Shown in pieces: positions 8,677-17,161 of a DNA stretch of 64,000 nt. A program made the position numbers and the translations under genes. Every line of letters starts with the position of its first letter. Position 1 is the first letter of the stretch. Under the pieces are notes generated by a model that searched no databases, was not told the origin of the DNA, and saw only the letters and a list, made by a program, of their open reading frames with translations. Origin of the DNA: a beta proteobacterium KB13 (GTDB lineage: Bacteria; Pseudomonadota; Gammaproteobacteria; Burkholderiales; Methylophilaceae); the NCBI GenBank assembly GCA_000156155.1, contig DS995299.1, positions 859,400 through 923,399 on the forward strand. The letters are read 5' to 3'.

Positions 8677-10083
8677 TTAATTGGTTATTTTTATTGGGAC
8701 ATACAGAGTATCCCCATTTCTGTATATCAATAAAGCAATTGTTTTTCCTTTTTTTACTTTCTTTAGGTCTTGGTTAAACGATTGAACTGAGCTGACTGGA
8801 TTATTATTTAAACCTAGTATCACATCACCTTTCCGAATACCAGCGTTCAAAGCAGCTTCAGCAACATCTAATACAAGCACCCCCGCATTCTCTTTAATTT
8901 GTTTCTTCTGTTGAGGAGTTAAGTCTTTAACAATTAAACCAATTCTATTTTTTTGAGTTTGTTCATTGTTTTTTCTGGCAACCACCATATCTTCAGTTGG
9001 CATTTCACCAATGGTAATCTCCAACTGCTTTTCTTTACCCTGTCTTAAAATATTTAAAGGAATTTTTGATCCAGGTTTTGTAGACGATACAAATTTTGGC
9101 AAGTCAGATGAAATTTTTATGTCATTCTCACCAAATTTTAAAATTACATCTCCAGGTTTTAAGCCACCTTTATCTGCAGGAGATTCTTTTTCTACACCAG
9201 CAACTAAAGCGCCCTGGGTAGATTTCATATTAAACGATTCTGACAATTCTTTACTGATTTCTTGAATGGCAATTCCTAGCCAGCCTCGAGATACCTTACC
9301 ATCAGACTCCAGCTGTTCAGCCACATTGATAGCAACATCAATGGGAATTGCAAATGATAAGCCCATATAACCACCGGTTCTGGAATATATTTGGGAGTTG
9401 ATACCCACCACTTCTCCTGAAGTATTGAATAATGGTCCACCGGAATTTCCTGGATTAATTGCCACATCAGTCTGGATGAATGGCACATAGTTTTCTTGAG
9501 GAAGATTTCTACCCAACGCACTAACCACGCCAACGGTCATCGTGCTTTCCAAACCAAAAGGGGATCCAATTGCAGCAACCCATTCACCAACTTTCAATTT
9601 ACCTGGATCACCGATTTTTACCTGTGGCAAATTATCTGCTTTGATTTTTAAAACAGCGACATCTGTTCTCTTATCAATACCTAAGACTTCTGCTTGAATT
9701 TCTTTTTGATCGTTTAGTTTAACTATGACAGTATCAGCATCATTCACCACATGAGCATTAGTAATAACAATGCCTTTGGAGTTAATAATAAAACCTGATC
9801 CGGTTCCCATCACTTGCTTTTCACGAGGTGCATTCCCATTAGGGGGCATACCTGGTAATCCAGGAATACCAAATCTCTTAAAAAATTCTTGCAACTGTTC
9901 ATCATATGGAAATGGTGGCGTGTTACCTGATGGAGTAGACGCATTTTTTATTGATGTAATATTGACGACAGTTTTTCCTTGAGTTTCAGCCAGCTCAGTA
10001 AAATCAGGAAGTGTCACAGCAAATACAGAAGCTGGAATAAGAAAAGTAACGAATAAGAGGCCAATAAATTTATTTAATTGCAT
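8677..10083 (-). CDS. mucD: MucD/DegP-type periplasmic serine protease
   Basis: HtrA-family quality-control protease and chaperone of the periplasm. The 468-residue precursor has a signal peptide ending near residue 22 (VFA), a trypsin-like domain with the triad His111 (TNAHVV), Asp141 (KRTDVAVL) and Ser214 (NPGNSGGP), and two PDZ domains (about 265-355 and 385-465). A Gly/Pro/Asn-rich loop near 50-90 precedes the catalytic domain. It follows rseC by 25 bases, the MucD arrangement where the protease is encoded with its sigma factor. Confidence 0.95.
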   Translation of the reverse strand: MQLNKFIGLLFVTFLIPASVFAVTLPDFTELAETQGKTVVNITSIKNASTPSGNTPPFPYDEQLQEFFKRFGIPGLPGMPPNGNAPREKQVMGTGSGFIINSKGIVITNAHVVNDADTVIVKLNDQKEIQAEVLGIDKRTDVAVLKIKADNLPQVKIGDPGKLKVGEWVAAIGSPFGLESTMTVGVVSALGRNLPQENYVPFIQTDVAINPGNSGGPLFNTSGEVVGINSQIYSRTGGYMGLSFAIPIDVAINVAEQLESDGKVSRGWLGIAIQEISKELSESFNMKSTQGALVAGVEKESPADKGGLKPGDVILKFGENDIKISSDLPKFVSSTKPGSKIPLNILRQGKEKQLEITIGEMPTEDMVVARKNNEQTQKNRIGLIVKDLTPQQKKQIKENAGVLVLDVAEAALNAGIRKGDVILGLNNNPVSSVQSFNQDLKKVKKGKTIALLIYRNGDTLYVPIKITN

Positions 10084-10108
10084 AAATACCTACACTCCAT
10101 ATAGTTGA

Positions 10109-10528
10109 TTAAATTTTACTAACAGTAATATCTAATTCAGCATTCATTGATTGCACAAAATAGCGACTCAACAAAAGACCAACGAAAAATCCCAAAATCA
10201 AACTAAAAATTGAAATTGGAATGTTATTACCAAATATATATTGGGCTAATGCTAAAAAAATCAATACCGAAAGTAAAGGAATGAAATAAATAATTAATGA
10301 AATTCTCAATAATTTTTTTTCATCATAATGCATTTCTACAATATCGCCTTTTGTAAATTTTTCTTCTGTATTGATTTGAATTTTATTTTTTTTATGGTTG
10401 AGTAATTTACCCCATAAGGAATTACCACAGCCTTGGGTTTGTCCACAAAGACCGCACGGTTTATCACGGTAGGACTCAACCGATATTTTATTCATGAAAA
10501 CATCAACGACAATTCCTTTATCACTCAT
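10109..10528 (-). CDS. rseC: RseC/MucC family membrane protein
   Basis: Integral membrane protein of the RseC family, linked to the sigma-E locus and to reduction of SoxR in enterics. The 139-residue product has an N-terminal Cys-rich segment (CGLCGQTQGCGN, residues about 22-33) typical of the family, a short beta-rich stretch, and two transmembrane helices near 74-95 and 100-120. The ATG overlaps the rseB stop by one base (TAATG). Its exact role outside enterics is not settled. Confidence 0.9.
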   Translation of the reverse strand: MSDKGIVVDVFMNKISVESYRDKPCGLCGQTQGCGNSLWGKLLNHKKNKIQINTEEKFTKGDIVEMHYDEKKLLRISLIIYFIPLLSVLIFLALAQYIFGNNIPISIFSLILGFFVGLLLSRYFVQSMNAELDITVSKI

Positions 10529-11472
10529 TAATTCAATTTAACTTTATTAGTGATGTAAGAAAGTGTTTGCATAGGAACTGCACCAACAGCTAAAATTTGA
10601 TAACCCTTTTTATATTCAGCATGAATATTACTAGAACCTCTTTTCGATGAACCTACTTGAGGCTTTTGATTCTTCGCTACGGGATGAATAAATATTGAAA
10701 TGTAAGAAAGGCCATCAGAATATATGATCTGATGCGCTATCGCGTTAAGTCCTGCATACCTTTTTGCACTGTAACTAACCTCTTCAAAGCCGCTGGGAAG
10801 ATCATTAATTGTCCAAAACTTTCTTACAGTCTCTTCAATATTTTTATTCTCATTGATACTATAAGCTATATCGTTGTTTATATTAGGCCTGAACCAGCTG
10901 ATATCCTGACTTTTTAGAAACTCTATATTCGCAAAAGCAATATTTTCAACCACTTTTTTATTGTTATCGATTACCATCATCTTAAGAGGCAAATGAGACT
11001 TTTTATCTAACCAAAGATGATAGTTATATCTATTTTCGTCTACCGGAGATAACACCAACATTTGTGTTGCTCTTCCAGCAACTCTAAAGTCACCTCCATC
11101 TCCAATTGAATAACTATCTTTTAATTTATCCAAGTTAGATGGGAATATATTGGGAAAGAGATGAGCATCCTTCTTTTTTTTAATTAAGATCTTATTTTGA
11201 TCATTATCGTAGATAACTGCATCTGCTTCGTGCATTAAAAGTAGATTATCTGCGCCATCAATCTTTTCAATTTTTAAAAATTCTTCGCCCTCGTGGTTCA
11301 CATGAATCATTTTCGTTGATTGAATGTCTTGATTTGAGTCGGTTGTGTTAATAATTCCAGAGTAATTAAGATCATGGCTGGCCTTTGAGGCTTCGCTAAT
11401 TTTTAACCACAACTCATTTGATGATGCCGCTCCTGATATAAGGAGGCAAATAAACAACAGCAGTCTAAACAT
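10528..11472 (-). CDS. rseB: RseB/MucB, periplasmic regulator of anti-sigma factor
   Basis: Periplasmic protein that binds the anti-sigma factor RseA and protects it from proteolysis until envelope stress. The 314-residue precursor starts with a signal peptide (MFRLLLFICLLISGAASS), followed by a LolA/LppX-like N-terminal domain and a smaller C-terminal domain (about 220-310). It is placed between rseA (3-base gap) and rseC (1-base overlap), exactly as in mucABCD and rseABC loci. Confidence 0.92.
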   Translation of the reverse strand: MFRLLLFICLLISGAASSNELWLKISEASKASHDLNYSGIINTTDSNQDIQSTKMIHVNHEGEEFLKIEKIDGADNLLLMHEADAVIYDNDQNKILIKKKKDAHLFPNIFPSNLDKLKDSYSIGDGGDFRVAGRATQMLVLSPVDENRYNYHLWLDKKSHLPLKMMVIDNNKKVVENIAFANIEFLKSQDISWFRPNINNDIAYSINENKNIEETVRKFWTINDLPSGFEEVSYSAKRYAGLNAIAHQIIYSDGLSYISIFIHPVAKNQKPQVGSSKRGSSNIHAEYKKGYQILAVGAVPMQTLSYITNKVKLN

Positions 11473-11475
11473 AAT

Positions 11476-11943
11476 CTAAATATTAGGCTGGTAGCCTGCT
11501 TCTAAAAAATAATTAGGATTTCTTGTTGTCGTTGAAAAGTGATCTTCAATGATCTCTTGTGAAATCGAGTCAGCTGCTAAAAAATCGTTGGAACTTGATG
11601 ATCCAGTATTTGAAAAATTATTAACTGCCCATGAAATAGCAAAAGCAGCAATCAAACCTAGCACAAATACTAATAAATATTTTCTATAATCAATCGTTGC
11701 TGTAGATTGATTATTATGAATAAAGCCATTGTTAAACTGTGTTGGTTCGTCATGAATTTTGGACATAATTTTATCAGTTAACTCTGGATTAACATCATAA
11801 TAATCATTTCGCATAACATCGCTAATCATTTGATAAGTTCTATAACTTGACAAGGCCGATGAGTTTTTGAGCTCATTCAGACCATGATCAAGATCTTTAC
11901 CCTTTAATTCGTTGTCGATAATTGATGAAATGTTTTCTGACAT
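11476..11943 (-). CDS. rseA: RseA/MucA-type anti-sigma factor
   Basis: Inner-membrane anti-sigma factor that sequesters RpoE. The 155-residue protein has a cytoplasmic N-terminal domain with the family start (MSENISSIIDNELKG), a single transmembrane helix at about 90-107 (KYLLVFVLGLIAAFAISWAV) and a short, acidic and Ser/Thr-rich periplasmic tail that would be the site of regulated cleavage. It is 26 bases downstream of rpoE. Sequence conservation in this family is low, so the call rests equally on topology and position. Confidence 0.9.
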   Translation of the reverse strand: MSENISSIIDNELKGKDLDHGLNELKNSSALSSYRTYQMISDVMRNDYYDVNPELTDKIMSKIHDEPTQFNNGFIHNNQSTATIDYRKYLLVFVLGLIAAFAISWAVNNFSNTGSSSSNDFLAADSISQEIIEDHFSTTTRNPNYFLEAGYQPNI

Positions 11944-11969
11944 ACCTAGCTAGTTCCTAAAAAATATTG

Positions 11970-12659
11970 TTACCATCGTTTATTCGATGTTTCAATTAGT
12001 GGTTTTAATTTCTCCGCAATGGATTCGCGGGCCCTAAATATTCTTGATCGCACTGTCCCAATGGGGCAATCCATGATCTCTGCAATTTCCTCGTAACTTA
12101 ACCCATCCATCTCTCGAAGTGTAATCGCAGACCTTAATTCTTCTGGTAAATGCTCAATAGTTTCATTAACAGTCTGGGCAATTTCTTTTGTCATCATTGA
12201 GCTTTCAGGTGTCTCGTATGACCTTAAATCTGATGCCTCATCGAAGTTTTCAATATCTTCTATCTCCACCTCATTCATGGCTTTTGGACGACGGCCAAGA
12301 GACATTAAGTGGTTTTTCGCTGTATTCACACCTATTCTGTAGAGCCATGTGTAGAAAGCACTATCGCCTCGGAAATTATTAATAGCTCTGTATGCTTTGA
12401 TGAATGAGTCCTGAACTATGTCCTCAATCTCGGATTGATCACGAACCATTCTAGATAATAATCGATATAATTTTTTGTGATATTTTTCTACGAGCACACC
12501 AAAGGCTTGCTTGTCCCCTTTTTGAGACTTTTCAACGAGTTTTTGATCTATTTCACGCTCCGGATTTTTCGGAGGAAAGTTCATATTTTCTTTATTTTGT
12601 GTGTCAGGTTTTTCACTGTACACTCTTCTTGTAGATTCAACAACTTTTAAATTTCGCAT
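11970..12659 (-). CDS. rpoE: RpoE/AlgU, envelope-stress ECF sigma factor
   Basis: Group 4 sigma factor directing RNA polymerase to envelope-stress genes. Region 2 (about 60-130) carries IVQDSFIKAYRAINNFRGDSAFYTWLYRI and region 4 (about 165-215) has the helix-turn-helix GLSYEEIAEIMDCPIGTVRSRIFRARE. The 229-residue product is about 30 residues longer than usual at the N-terminus. The upstream ATG at 12659 is backed by a strong Shine-Dalgarno run (AAGGAAAGG, 6 bases away), whereas an ATG at 12584 that would give standard length has only a weak A-rich leader. Confidence 0.95.
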   Translation of the reverse strand: MRNLKVVESTRRVYSEKPDTQNKENMNFPPKNPEREIDQKLVEKSQKGDKQAFGVLVEKYHKKLYRLLSRMVRDQSEIEDIVQDSFIKAYRAINNFRGDSAFYTWLYRIGVNTAKNHLMSLGRRPKAMNEVEIEDIENFDEASDLRSYETPESSMMTKEIAQTVNETIEHLPEELRSAITLREMDGLSYEEIAEIMDCPIGTVRSRIFRARESIAEKLKPLIETSNKRW

Positions 12660-12665
12660 ATTTAG

Positions 12666-12674
12666 CCTTTCCTT
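12666..12674 (-). promoter_or_regulatory. Ribosome binding site deciding the rpoE start
   Basis: On the minus strand AAGGAAAGG ends 6 bases before the ATG at 12659. It is among the strongest Shine-Dalgarno matches in the window and supports translation of the long N-terminal form of RpoE. Confidence 0.75.
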
Positions 12675-12717
12675 AATTTAATGGATAGACGAGAGCATAA
12701 AAGGTTCAACAATTTCA

Positions 12718-14295
12718 ATGAAATTTGACGTATTAATAATAGGTGGAGGTCTTGCCGGCCTAGCCACCGCAATAAAGTTTGATAATGCTGTCACGGTAGC
12801 GCTAATAATCAAAAAAAATTTCTCAACCAGTTCAAGTCACTGGGCGCAAGGTGGTGTTGCTGGAGTACTTAATAAAGATGATAAATTGGAGCTTCATGAA
12901 CAAGACACACTTGTTGCAGGAGCTGGGCTCTGTAATAAAGATGCCGTTAAATTTGTAGTTGAAAATAGTGAGCAGTCTATCCAATGGTTAATTGATCAAG
13001 GCATTGAGTTCACTAAAACCAAGGATAATCAATCACTTCATCTTACCAAAGAAGGTGGGCACTCGTTAAATCGTATAGCCCATGTTGCTGACTTCACCGG
13101 AAAGGCTATTCAAGAAAAATTAATTGAACAGGTTAGTGCAAAAAAAAATATTACCGTTTTTGAAAATCATACGGCTGTCGATTTAATTACAAATAAAAAA
13201 ATTAATCAAAAAAATTCAACTAATAAATGTTTAGGTGCTTATATTCTTAACAATCAAACTGGCCAAGTTATCTCTATATCAGCAAAAAAAACAGTGTTAG
13301 CATCGGGTGGAGTATCAAAAGCCTATCTTTACACTACCAATCCACCAGTAAGTACTGGGGATGGGATTGCGATGGCTTGGCGCGCTGGATGTGAAATAAA
13401 AAATATGGAATTTATTCAATTTCACCCCACCTGTTTATTCCATCCAATGGAAAGATCGTTTTTGATCTCAGAGACCTTAAGAGGCGAAGGTGGAGTATTA
13501 ACACTTCCTAATAAAGAAAAATTTATGCATAAATACCACCCATTAGCCGACTTAGCTCCTAGAGATATTGTTGCTCGAGCTATTGATAATGAAATGAAGC
13601 AACACGGCTTAGAGTATGTATTGCTTGACATCACGATGCTTGATGCTGATTTTATAAAAAAACGCTTTCCTAATATTTACGACCATTGCTACAAACTTGG
13701 AATCGACATTACTGAAGAGGCTATTCCTGTTGTCCCTGCTGCCCACTATACTTGTGGAGGTGTCACAACAGACCTTGACGCAAAAACAACCATTAATGGA
13801 TTATATGCAGTTGGTGAAACTGCATGTACTGGACTTCATGGAGCGAATCGTCTTGCAAGCAATTCACTGCTCGAATGCCTCGTTTTTTCATCTGCAGCAG
13901 TAGAACATATTTCAAATTGCCTGAATGAATCTAACAATGAAGCACTACCTTCATGGGACGAAAGTCGGGTTAGCAACCCTGATGAAGCGGTTATGATTTT
14001 GCAGACATGGAATGAATTGAGAAGATTCATGTGGAATTATGTGGGCATTGTCAGAACCAATCAAAGACTGAAAAGAGCGTTTGATCGCATTGAAATATTA
14101 AAGGATGAAATTCAACACTATTACAAAAACTTTATCATCAGCCCTGATTTGTTGGAGTTGAGAAATCTTCTACAAGTATCAGAACTGATCATTCTTTCTG
14201 CGTTATCAAGAAAAGAAAGTCGTGGGTTACACTTCAGCAAAGATTTTCCTGAAAAACTAGATCATGCAGAAGATACAGTGCTAAGATTAGATTAA
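12718..14295 (+). CDS. nadB: NadB, L-aspartate oxidase
   Basis: FAD-dependent oxidation of L-aspartate to iminoaspartate, the first step of de novo NAD synthesis. The 525-residue protein begins with the dinucleotide loop IIGGGLAGLATA (about 6-17), has the SSSHWAQGGVAGVL flavin-contact motif near 39-52, the catalytic-region HPTCLFHP and RGEGG motifs, and the late VVPAAHYTCGGV and NRLASNSLLE segments. It diverges from rpoE over 58 bases, the same arrangement as in many proteobacteria. It links functionally with nadE at 56512. Confidence 0.97.
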   Translation: MKFDVLIIGGGLAGLATAIKFDNAVTVALIIKKNFSTSSSHWAQGGVAGVLNKDDKLELHEQDTLVAGAGLCNKDAVKFVVENSEQSIQWLIDQGIEFTKTKDNQSLHLTKEGGHSLNRIAHVADFTGKAIQEKLIEQVSAKKNITVFENHTAVDLITNKKINQKNSTNKCLGAYILNNQTGQVISISAKKTVLASGGVSKAYLYTTNPPVSTGDGIAMAWRAGCEIKNMEFIQFHPTCLFHPMERSFLISETLRGEGGVLTLPNKEKFMHKYHPLADLAPRDIVARAIDNEMKQHGLEYVLLDITMLDADFIKKRFPNIYDHCYKLGIDITEEAIPVVPAAHYTCGGVTTDLDAKTTINGLYAVGETACTGLHGANRLASNSLLECLVFSSAAVEHISNCLNESNNEALPSWDESRVSNPDEAVMILQTWNELRRFMWNYVGIVRTNQRLKRAFDRIEILKDEIQHYYKNFIISPDLLELRNLLQVSELIILSALSRKESRGLHFSKDFPEKLDHAEDTVLRLD

Positions 14296-14313
14296 ATTAT
14301 TAATGGAAATATT

Positions 14314-14796
14314 ATGAAAATATCAATGAACACAGTAGTTACAATTGACTTTGAATTGAAAGACAGCGATGGTCAAACTCTTGAAAAAAGCAATCAACCG
14401 ATTTCTTATCTGCATGGAGGTTTTGATAATATTTTCCCAAAAATTGAAGAGTCATTACATGGTAAGGACAAAGGGGATACTGTTGAGGTCTCACTAGAAC
14501 CAAAAGATGCTTTTGGTGATTATAATGAAAGCCTGGTAAATATTGAATCAGCGGATAAATTTCCAGAAAAAAATGTAAAGGTTGGAATGCAATTTGAAGG
14601 AGAGGATGAATCGGGTGAGGTCATAGTTTTTACAGTGACTGATGTTGCTGACGGTAAAGTTGTTGTTGATGGCAACCATCCCTGGGCTGGACAGAGGGTC
14701 TTATTTAAAGCTACAGTTATTGACATAAGATCAGCCAATCAAGAAGAGATTGAGCATAAACATGTCCATGGGCCTGGTGGGCACCACCATCACTGA
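14314..14796 (+). CDS. slyD: SlyD-type FKBP peptidyl-prolyl isomerase
   Basis: Cytoplasmic prolyl isomerase, chaperone and metal-binding protein. The 160-residue product has the short FKBP domain (YLHGGFDNIFPKIEESLHG) interrupted by the insert-in-flap chaperone domain with the signature GNHPWAGQ near residues 116-123, followed by a natural His-rich tail (EHKHVHGPGGHHHH). SlyD tails bind Ni and Zn. It lies 18 bases after nadB and converges on suhB, the two coding regions overlapping by 7 bases, so part of the His-tail coding region is also the end of suhB. Confidence 0.92.
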   Translation: MKISMNTVVTIDFELKDSDGQTLEKSNQPISYLHGGFDNIFPKIEESLHGKDKGDTVEVSLEPKDAFGDYNESLVNIESADKFPEKNVKVGMQFEGEDESGEVIVFTVTDVADGKVVVDGNHPWAGQRVLFKATVIDIRSANQEEIEHKHVHGPGGHHHH

Positions 14797-15593
14797 TTTT
14801 TTAACTCTTCACTCATATTTTTTTGAATAATTTTTATAAAGTCACCGTAGATCTTTGCGTTAGCAGCGACAATATTTCCGGTCTTCATCCAGGCCTGTTT
14901 TTCATTAAAATCTGAAACTATTCCTCCAGCTTCTTTAACCAACAAGGCCCCTGCAGCAATGTCCCATTTAGATAGACCAATTTCCCAGAAACCATCAAAC
15001 CATCCCGCCGCAACATAAGCTAAATCAAGGGCAGCTGAGCCTGGTCGTCTCAAACCAGAAGTACCAGTGATCATCTCTTCAAACATTTTTAGATAGCAAG
15101 GCAAGTGAGTAAAGTCTCTGAATGGAAAACCCGTGCCTATAATAGATTCTTTTAACTTTGCTTTTTTTGAAACACGGATACGCTTATCATTTAAATACGC
15201 GCCTGCTCCTTTAGTTGCAGTAAACAAATCATTACGATTTGGATCATATATCACTGCATGAGTTATGTCGCCTTTGTGCATTAACGCAATGGATATGCAA
15301 TATTGTGGAAACTGATGTAAAAAGTTAGTGGTCCCATCTAGTGGATCGATTATCCAAATGTAATCAGCATCTTTATCTGAAAATCCAGATTCCTCACCTA
15401 AAAAGCCATGGGTTGGATAAGCTGTCTTTAAAATGTTAATAATTGCCTCTTCAGAGGCAACATCAACTTCAGAAACAAAATCATTGGCAGATTTATTTTT
15501 TATAGTTAGTTGGTCGATATCTTCGGCCGCCCGTAATATAATAGAGCCTGCCTGGCGTGCTGCCTTAACAGCAGTATTGAGCATAGGGTGCAT
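14790..15593 (-). CDS. suhB: SuhB, inositol monophosphatase family protein
   Basis: Mg-dependent phosphatase of the IMPase fold; in enterics SuhB also acts in the rRNA antitermination complex. The 267-residue protein has the metal-binding motif GEESGF (about 64-69), WIIDPLDGTTNF near 79-91 and the late KWDIAAGALLVKEAGG near 208-223. It is divergent from trmJ, as is common in gamma- and betaproteobacteria, and its 3' end overlaps slyD on the opposite strand. Confidence 0.95.
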   Translation of the reverse strand: MHPMLNTAVKAARQAGSIILRAAEDIDQLTIKNKSANDFVSEVDVASEEAIINILKTAYPTHGFLGEESGFSDKDADYIWIIDPLDGTTNFLHQFPQYCISIALMHKGDITHAVIYDPNRNDLFTATKGAGAYLNDKRIRVSKKAKLKESIIGTGFPFRDFTHLPCYLKMFEEMITGTSGLRRPGSAALDLAYVAAGWFDGFWEIGLSKWDIAAGALLVKEAGGIVSDFNEKQAWMKTGNIVAANAKIYGDFIKIIQKNMSEELKNQ

Positions 15594-15650
15594 TGATTTA
15601 CCGTTTATTTAATTAAATTGTTCAAACTTGTGCCATTTTAAAGGATTTCC

Positions 15651-16382
15651 ATGAATTCAAAAAATGATATTTTTAAAAATATTAAATTTGTCTTGTCGCA
15701 CACAAGTCATCCAGGAAATATAGGGTCAACAGCAAGGGCGATTAAAACAATGGGGTTTGCTCAATTATCCCTAATAAATCCCGAGAAATTTCCACATGAG
15801 GATGCAGATGCACTCGCATCAGGTGCGAAGGATTTGCTGCAACATGCACAAGTTGCAAGCAGCCTCGAAGAGGTTACAGCTGATTGTAATGTTTTAATTG
15901 GTTTCACAGCTCGTAAAAGAGAACTCACCCAAGAGCACCTCTCCATTGAAGAAATTGCTCAGAAAATTATTGAATTAAAAAATAATAAATTTGCCCTTCT
16001 TTTTGGTAATGAGACATCTGGATTGAAAAATGAAGAAATACAACACTGTCATTATTTAGCATATATAGACGCTAATAAGGAATACTCGTCTCTTAACCTA
16101 TCTCAGGCAGTTCAAGTCACTGCGTATGAGTTGAGAAAAAATTTTAATAAGAAAGAATTTGATGTAGCTATTAAAGAGAAAAAACTGGCTACCTTTGAGG
16201 AACAAAATGGTTTCTACGAGCATCTCGAATCAACCCTAAATGAGCTTGGATTTCTTGAGAAAATTCAAGGTAAAAGATTAATGCATAGACTTCGACTGAT
16301 GTTTAATAGAATCCAGATGGATGAAGATGAAGTAAATATCTTAAGAGGTATATTGAATCAAATTAGTAAAAAAATTGATTAA
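15651..16382 (+). CDS. trmJ: TrmJ, tRNA Cm32/Um32 2'-O-methyltransferase
   Basis: SPOUT-family methyltransferase modifying position 32 of several tRNAs. The 243-residue protein has motif 1 (VLSHTSHPGNIGSTARAIKTMG, residues about 12-33, with the catalytic Arg), motif 2 FALLFGNETSGL near 117-128 and motif 3 YSSLNLSQAVQVTAYEL near 145-161, then the C-terminal extension characteristic of TrmJ. A good AAAGGA site lies 5 bases before the ATG. The trmJ-cysE-iscR order is conserved among proteobacteria. Confidence 0.95.
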   Translation: MNSKNDIFKNIKFVLSHTSHPGNIGSTARAIKTMGFAQLSLINPEKFPHEDADALASGAKDLLQHAQVASSLEEVTADCNVLIGFTARKRELTQEHLSIEEIAQKIIELKNNKFALLFGNETSGLKNEEIQHCHYLAYIDANKEYSSLNLSQAVQVTAYELRKNFNKKEFDVAIKEKKLATFEEQNGFYEHLESTLNELGFLEKIQGKRLMHRLRLMFNRIQMDEDEVNILRGILNQISKKID

Positions 16383-16455
16383 AACCAAGTATTTAACTCA
16401 GTAATTATTTATGATAGTATGCCCAGTCTTAATTAATATTGAATGATCCAATAAT

Positions 16456-17103
16456 ATGATTCTAGGAAAATTTCGTGAAGATTTATCTGTGGTTTTTCAA
16501 AGAGATCCGGCCGCCCGAAATTATTTTGAAATTTTAACCACCTACCCGGGAGTGCATGCGCTTATACTCCATAGACTTGCTCATTTTTTATGGTCAATCA
16601 AATTAAAATTAATAGCTAGAATATTCTCTCATTTAGCAAGAATCTTAACAGGTATTGAAATCCACCCAGGAGCAGAAATCGGTAGAAGATTTTTTATTGA
16701 TCATGGAATGGGTGTAGTGATTGGAGAAACAGCAATCATAGGCGATGATTGTACTCTTTATCATGGCGTTACCCTTGGTGGTACAACTTGGAAAAAAGGT
16801 AAACGTCATCCAACCCTAAAAAATAATGTGGTCATCGGCGCTGGGGCAAAAGTATTGGGTCCGATAACGCTTGGTAATAACTCAAAGGTTGGCTCAAATG
16901 CCGTTGTGGTTACTGATATTCCAAATGACTCTACAGCAGTGGGCATTCCTGCAAAGATTATTGAATCCGGTGAAAAATTGAAAAAATTCAGTGCTTATGC
17001 TGTCGAAAAAAATAGTCAAGATCCTGTTTTACAATCGATTGATGAAATTCTCAAAACACTGAAAAAGCAACAAAAAGAGATCAAGGCGTTAAAGAAAAAA
17101 TAA
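16456..17103 (+). CDS. cysE: CysE, serine O-acetyltransferase (short form)
   Basis: Acetyl-CoA:serine acetyltransferase that makes O-acetylserine for cysteine synthesis; CysM (31573-32472) would use the product. The 215-residue protein is shorter than the enteric enzyme and resembles the short epsilonproteobacterial/NifP-like type: a brief helical N-terminus, then left-handed beta-helix hexapeptides with [24 protein letters not shown] and [19 protein letters not shown] Lys-rich helix ends it. Its place just before iscR couples cysteine supply with Fe-S assembly. Confidence 0.95.
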   Translation: MILGKFREDLSVVFQRDPAARNYFEILTTYPGVHALILHRLAHFLWSIKLKLIARIFSHLARILTGIEIHPGAEIGRRFFIDHGMGVVIGETAIIGDDCTLYHGVTLGGTTWKKGKRHPTLKNNVVIGAGAKVLGPITLGNNSKVGSNAVVVTDIPNDSTAVGIPAKIIESGEKLKKFSAYAVEKNSQDPVLQSIDEILKTLKKQQKEIKALKKK

Positions 17104-17120
17104 TTGAACTGTTAACGTTA

Positions 17121-17145
17121 ATACTTGATCAAATCAGTCAACTTT
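17121..17145 (+). promoter_or_regulatory. IscR type 1 operator on the isc promoter
   Basis: By eye 22 of 25 positions fit the Escherichia coli type 1 IscR consensus (ATASYYGACT-RWWWY-AGTCRRSTAT); the left half reads ATACTTGATC and the right half AGTCAACTTT, with imperfect dyad symmetry. It covers the -35 region of the promoter directly before iscR, the usual position for autorepression by the [2Fe-2S] form of IscR. Confidence 0.8.
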
Positions 17146-17154
17146 TAATATAAT
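17125..17154 (+). promoter_or_regulatory. Promoter of the isc operon
   Basis: A -35-like TTGATC (17125-17130) and a perfect -10 TATAAT (17149-17154) are separated by 18 bases. The expected start site is at about 17161, one base before the iscR ATG, so the message would be leaderless or nearly so; no Shine-Dalgarno sequence is present. The -35 lies inside the IscR operator. Confidence 0.7.
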
Positions 17155-17161
17155 ACATACT

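Noticed and set aside
12675-12717. Possible sigma-E promoter upstream of rpoE (minus strand TGAACCTTTT followed by TCTAT)
   Set aside because: The spacing between the -35-like and -10-like parts is about 4 bases too short for the sigma-E consensus, and the -10 is a poor match.
15607-15618. ATTTAATTAAAT palindrome between suhB and trmJ as a third symmetric promoter
   Set aside because: The palindrome is pure AT and the -10 match (TTTAAT/TTAAAT) is weak; it is expected often in DNA of this composition.
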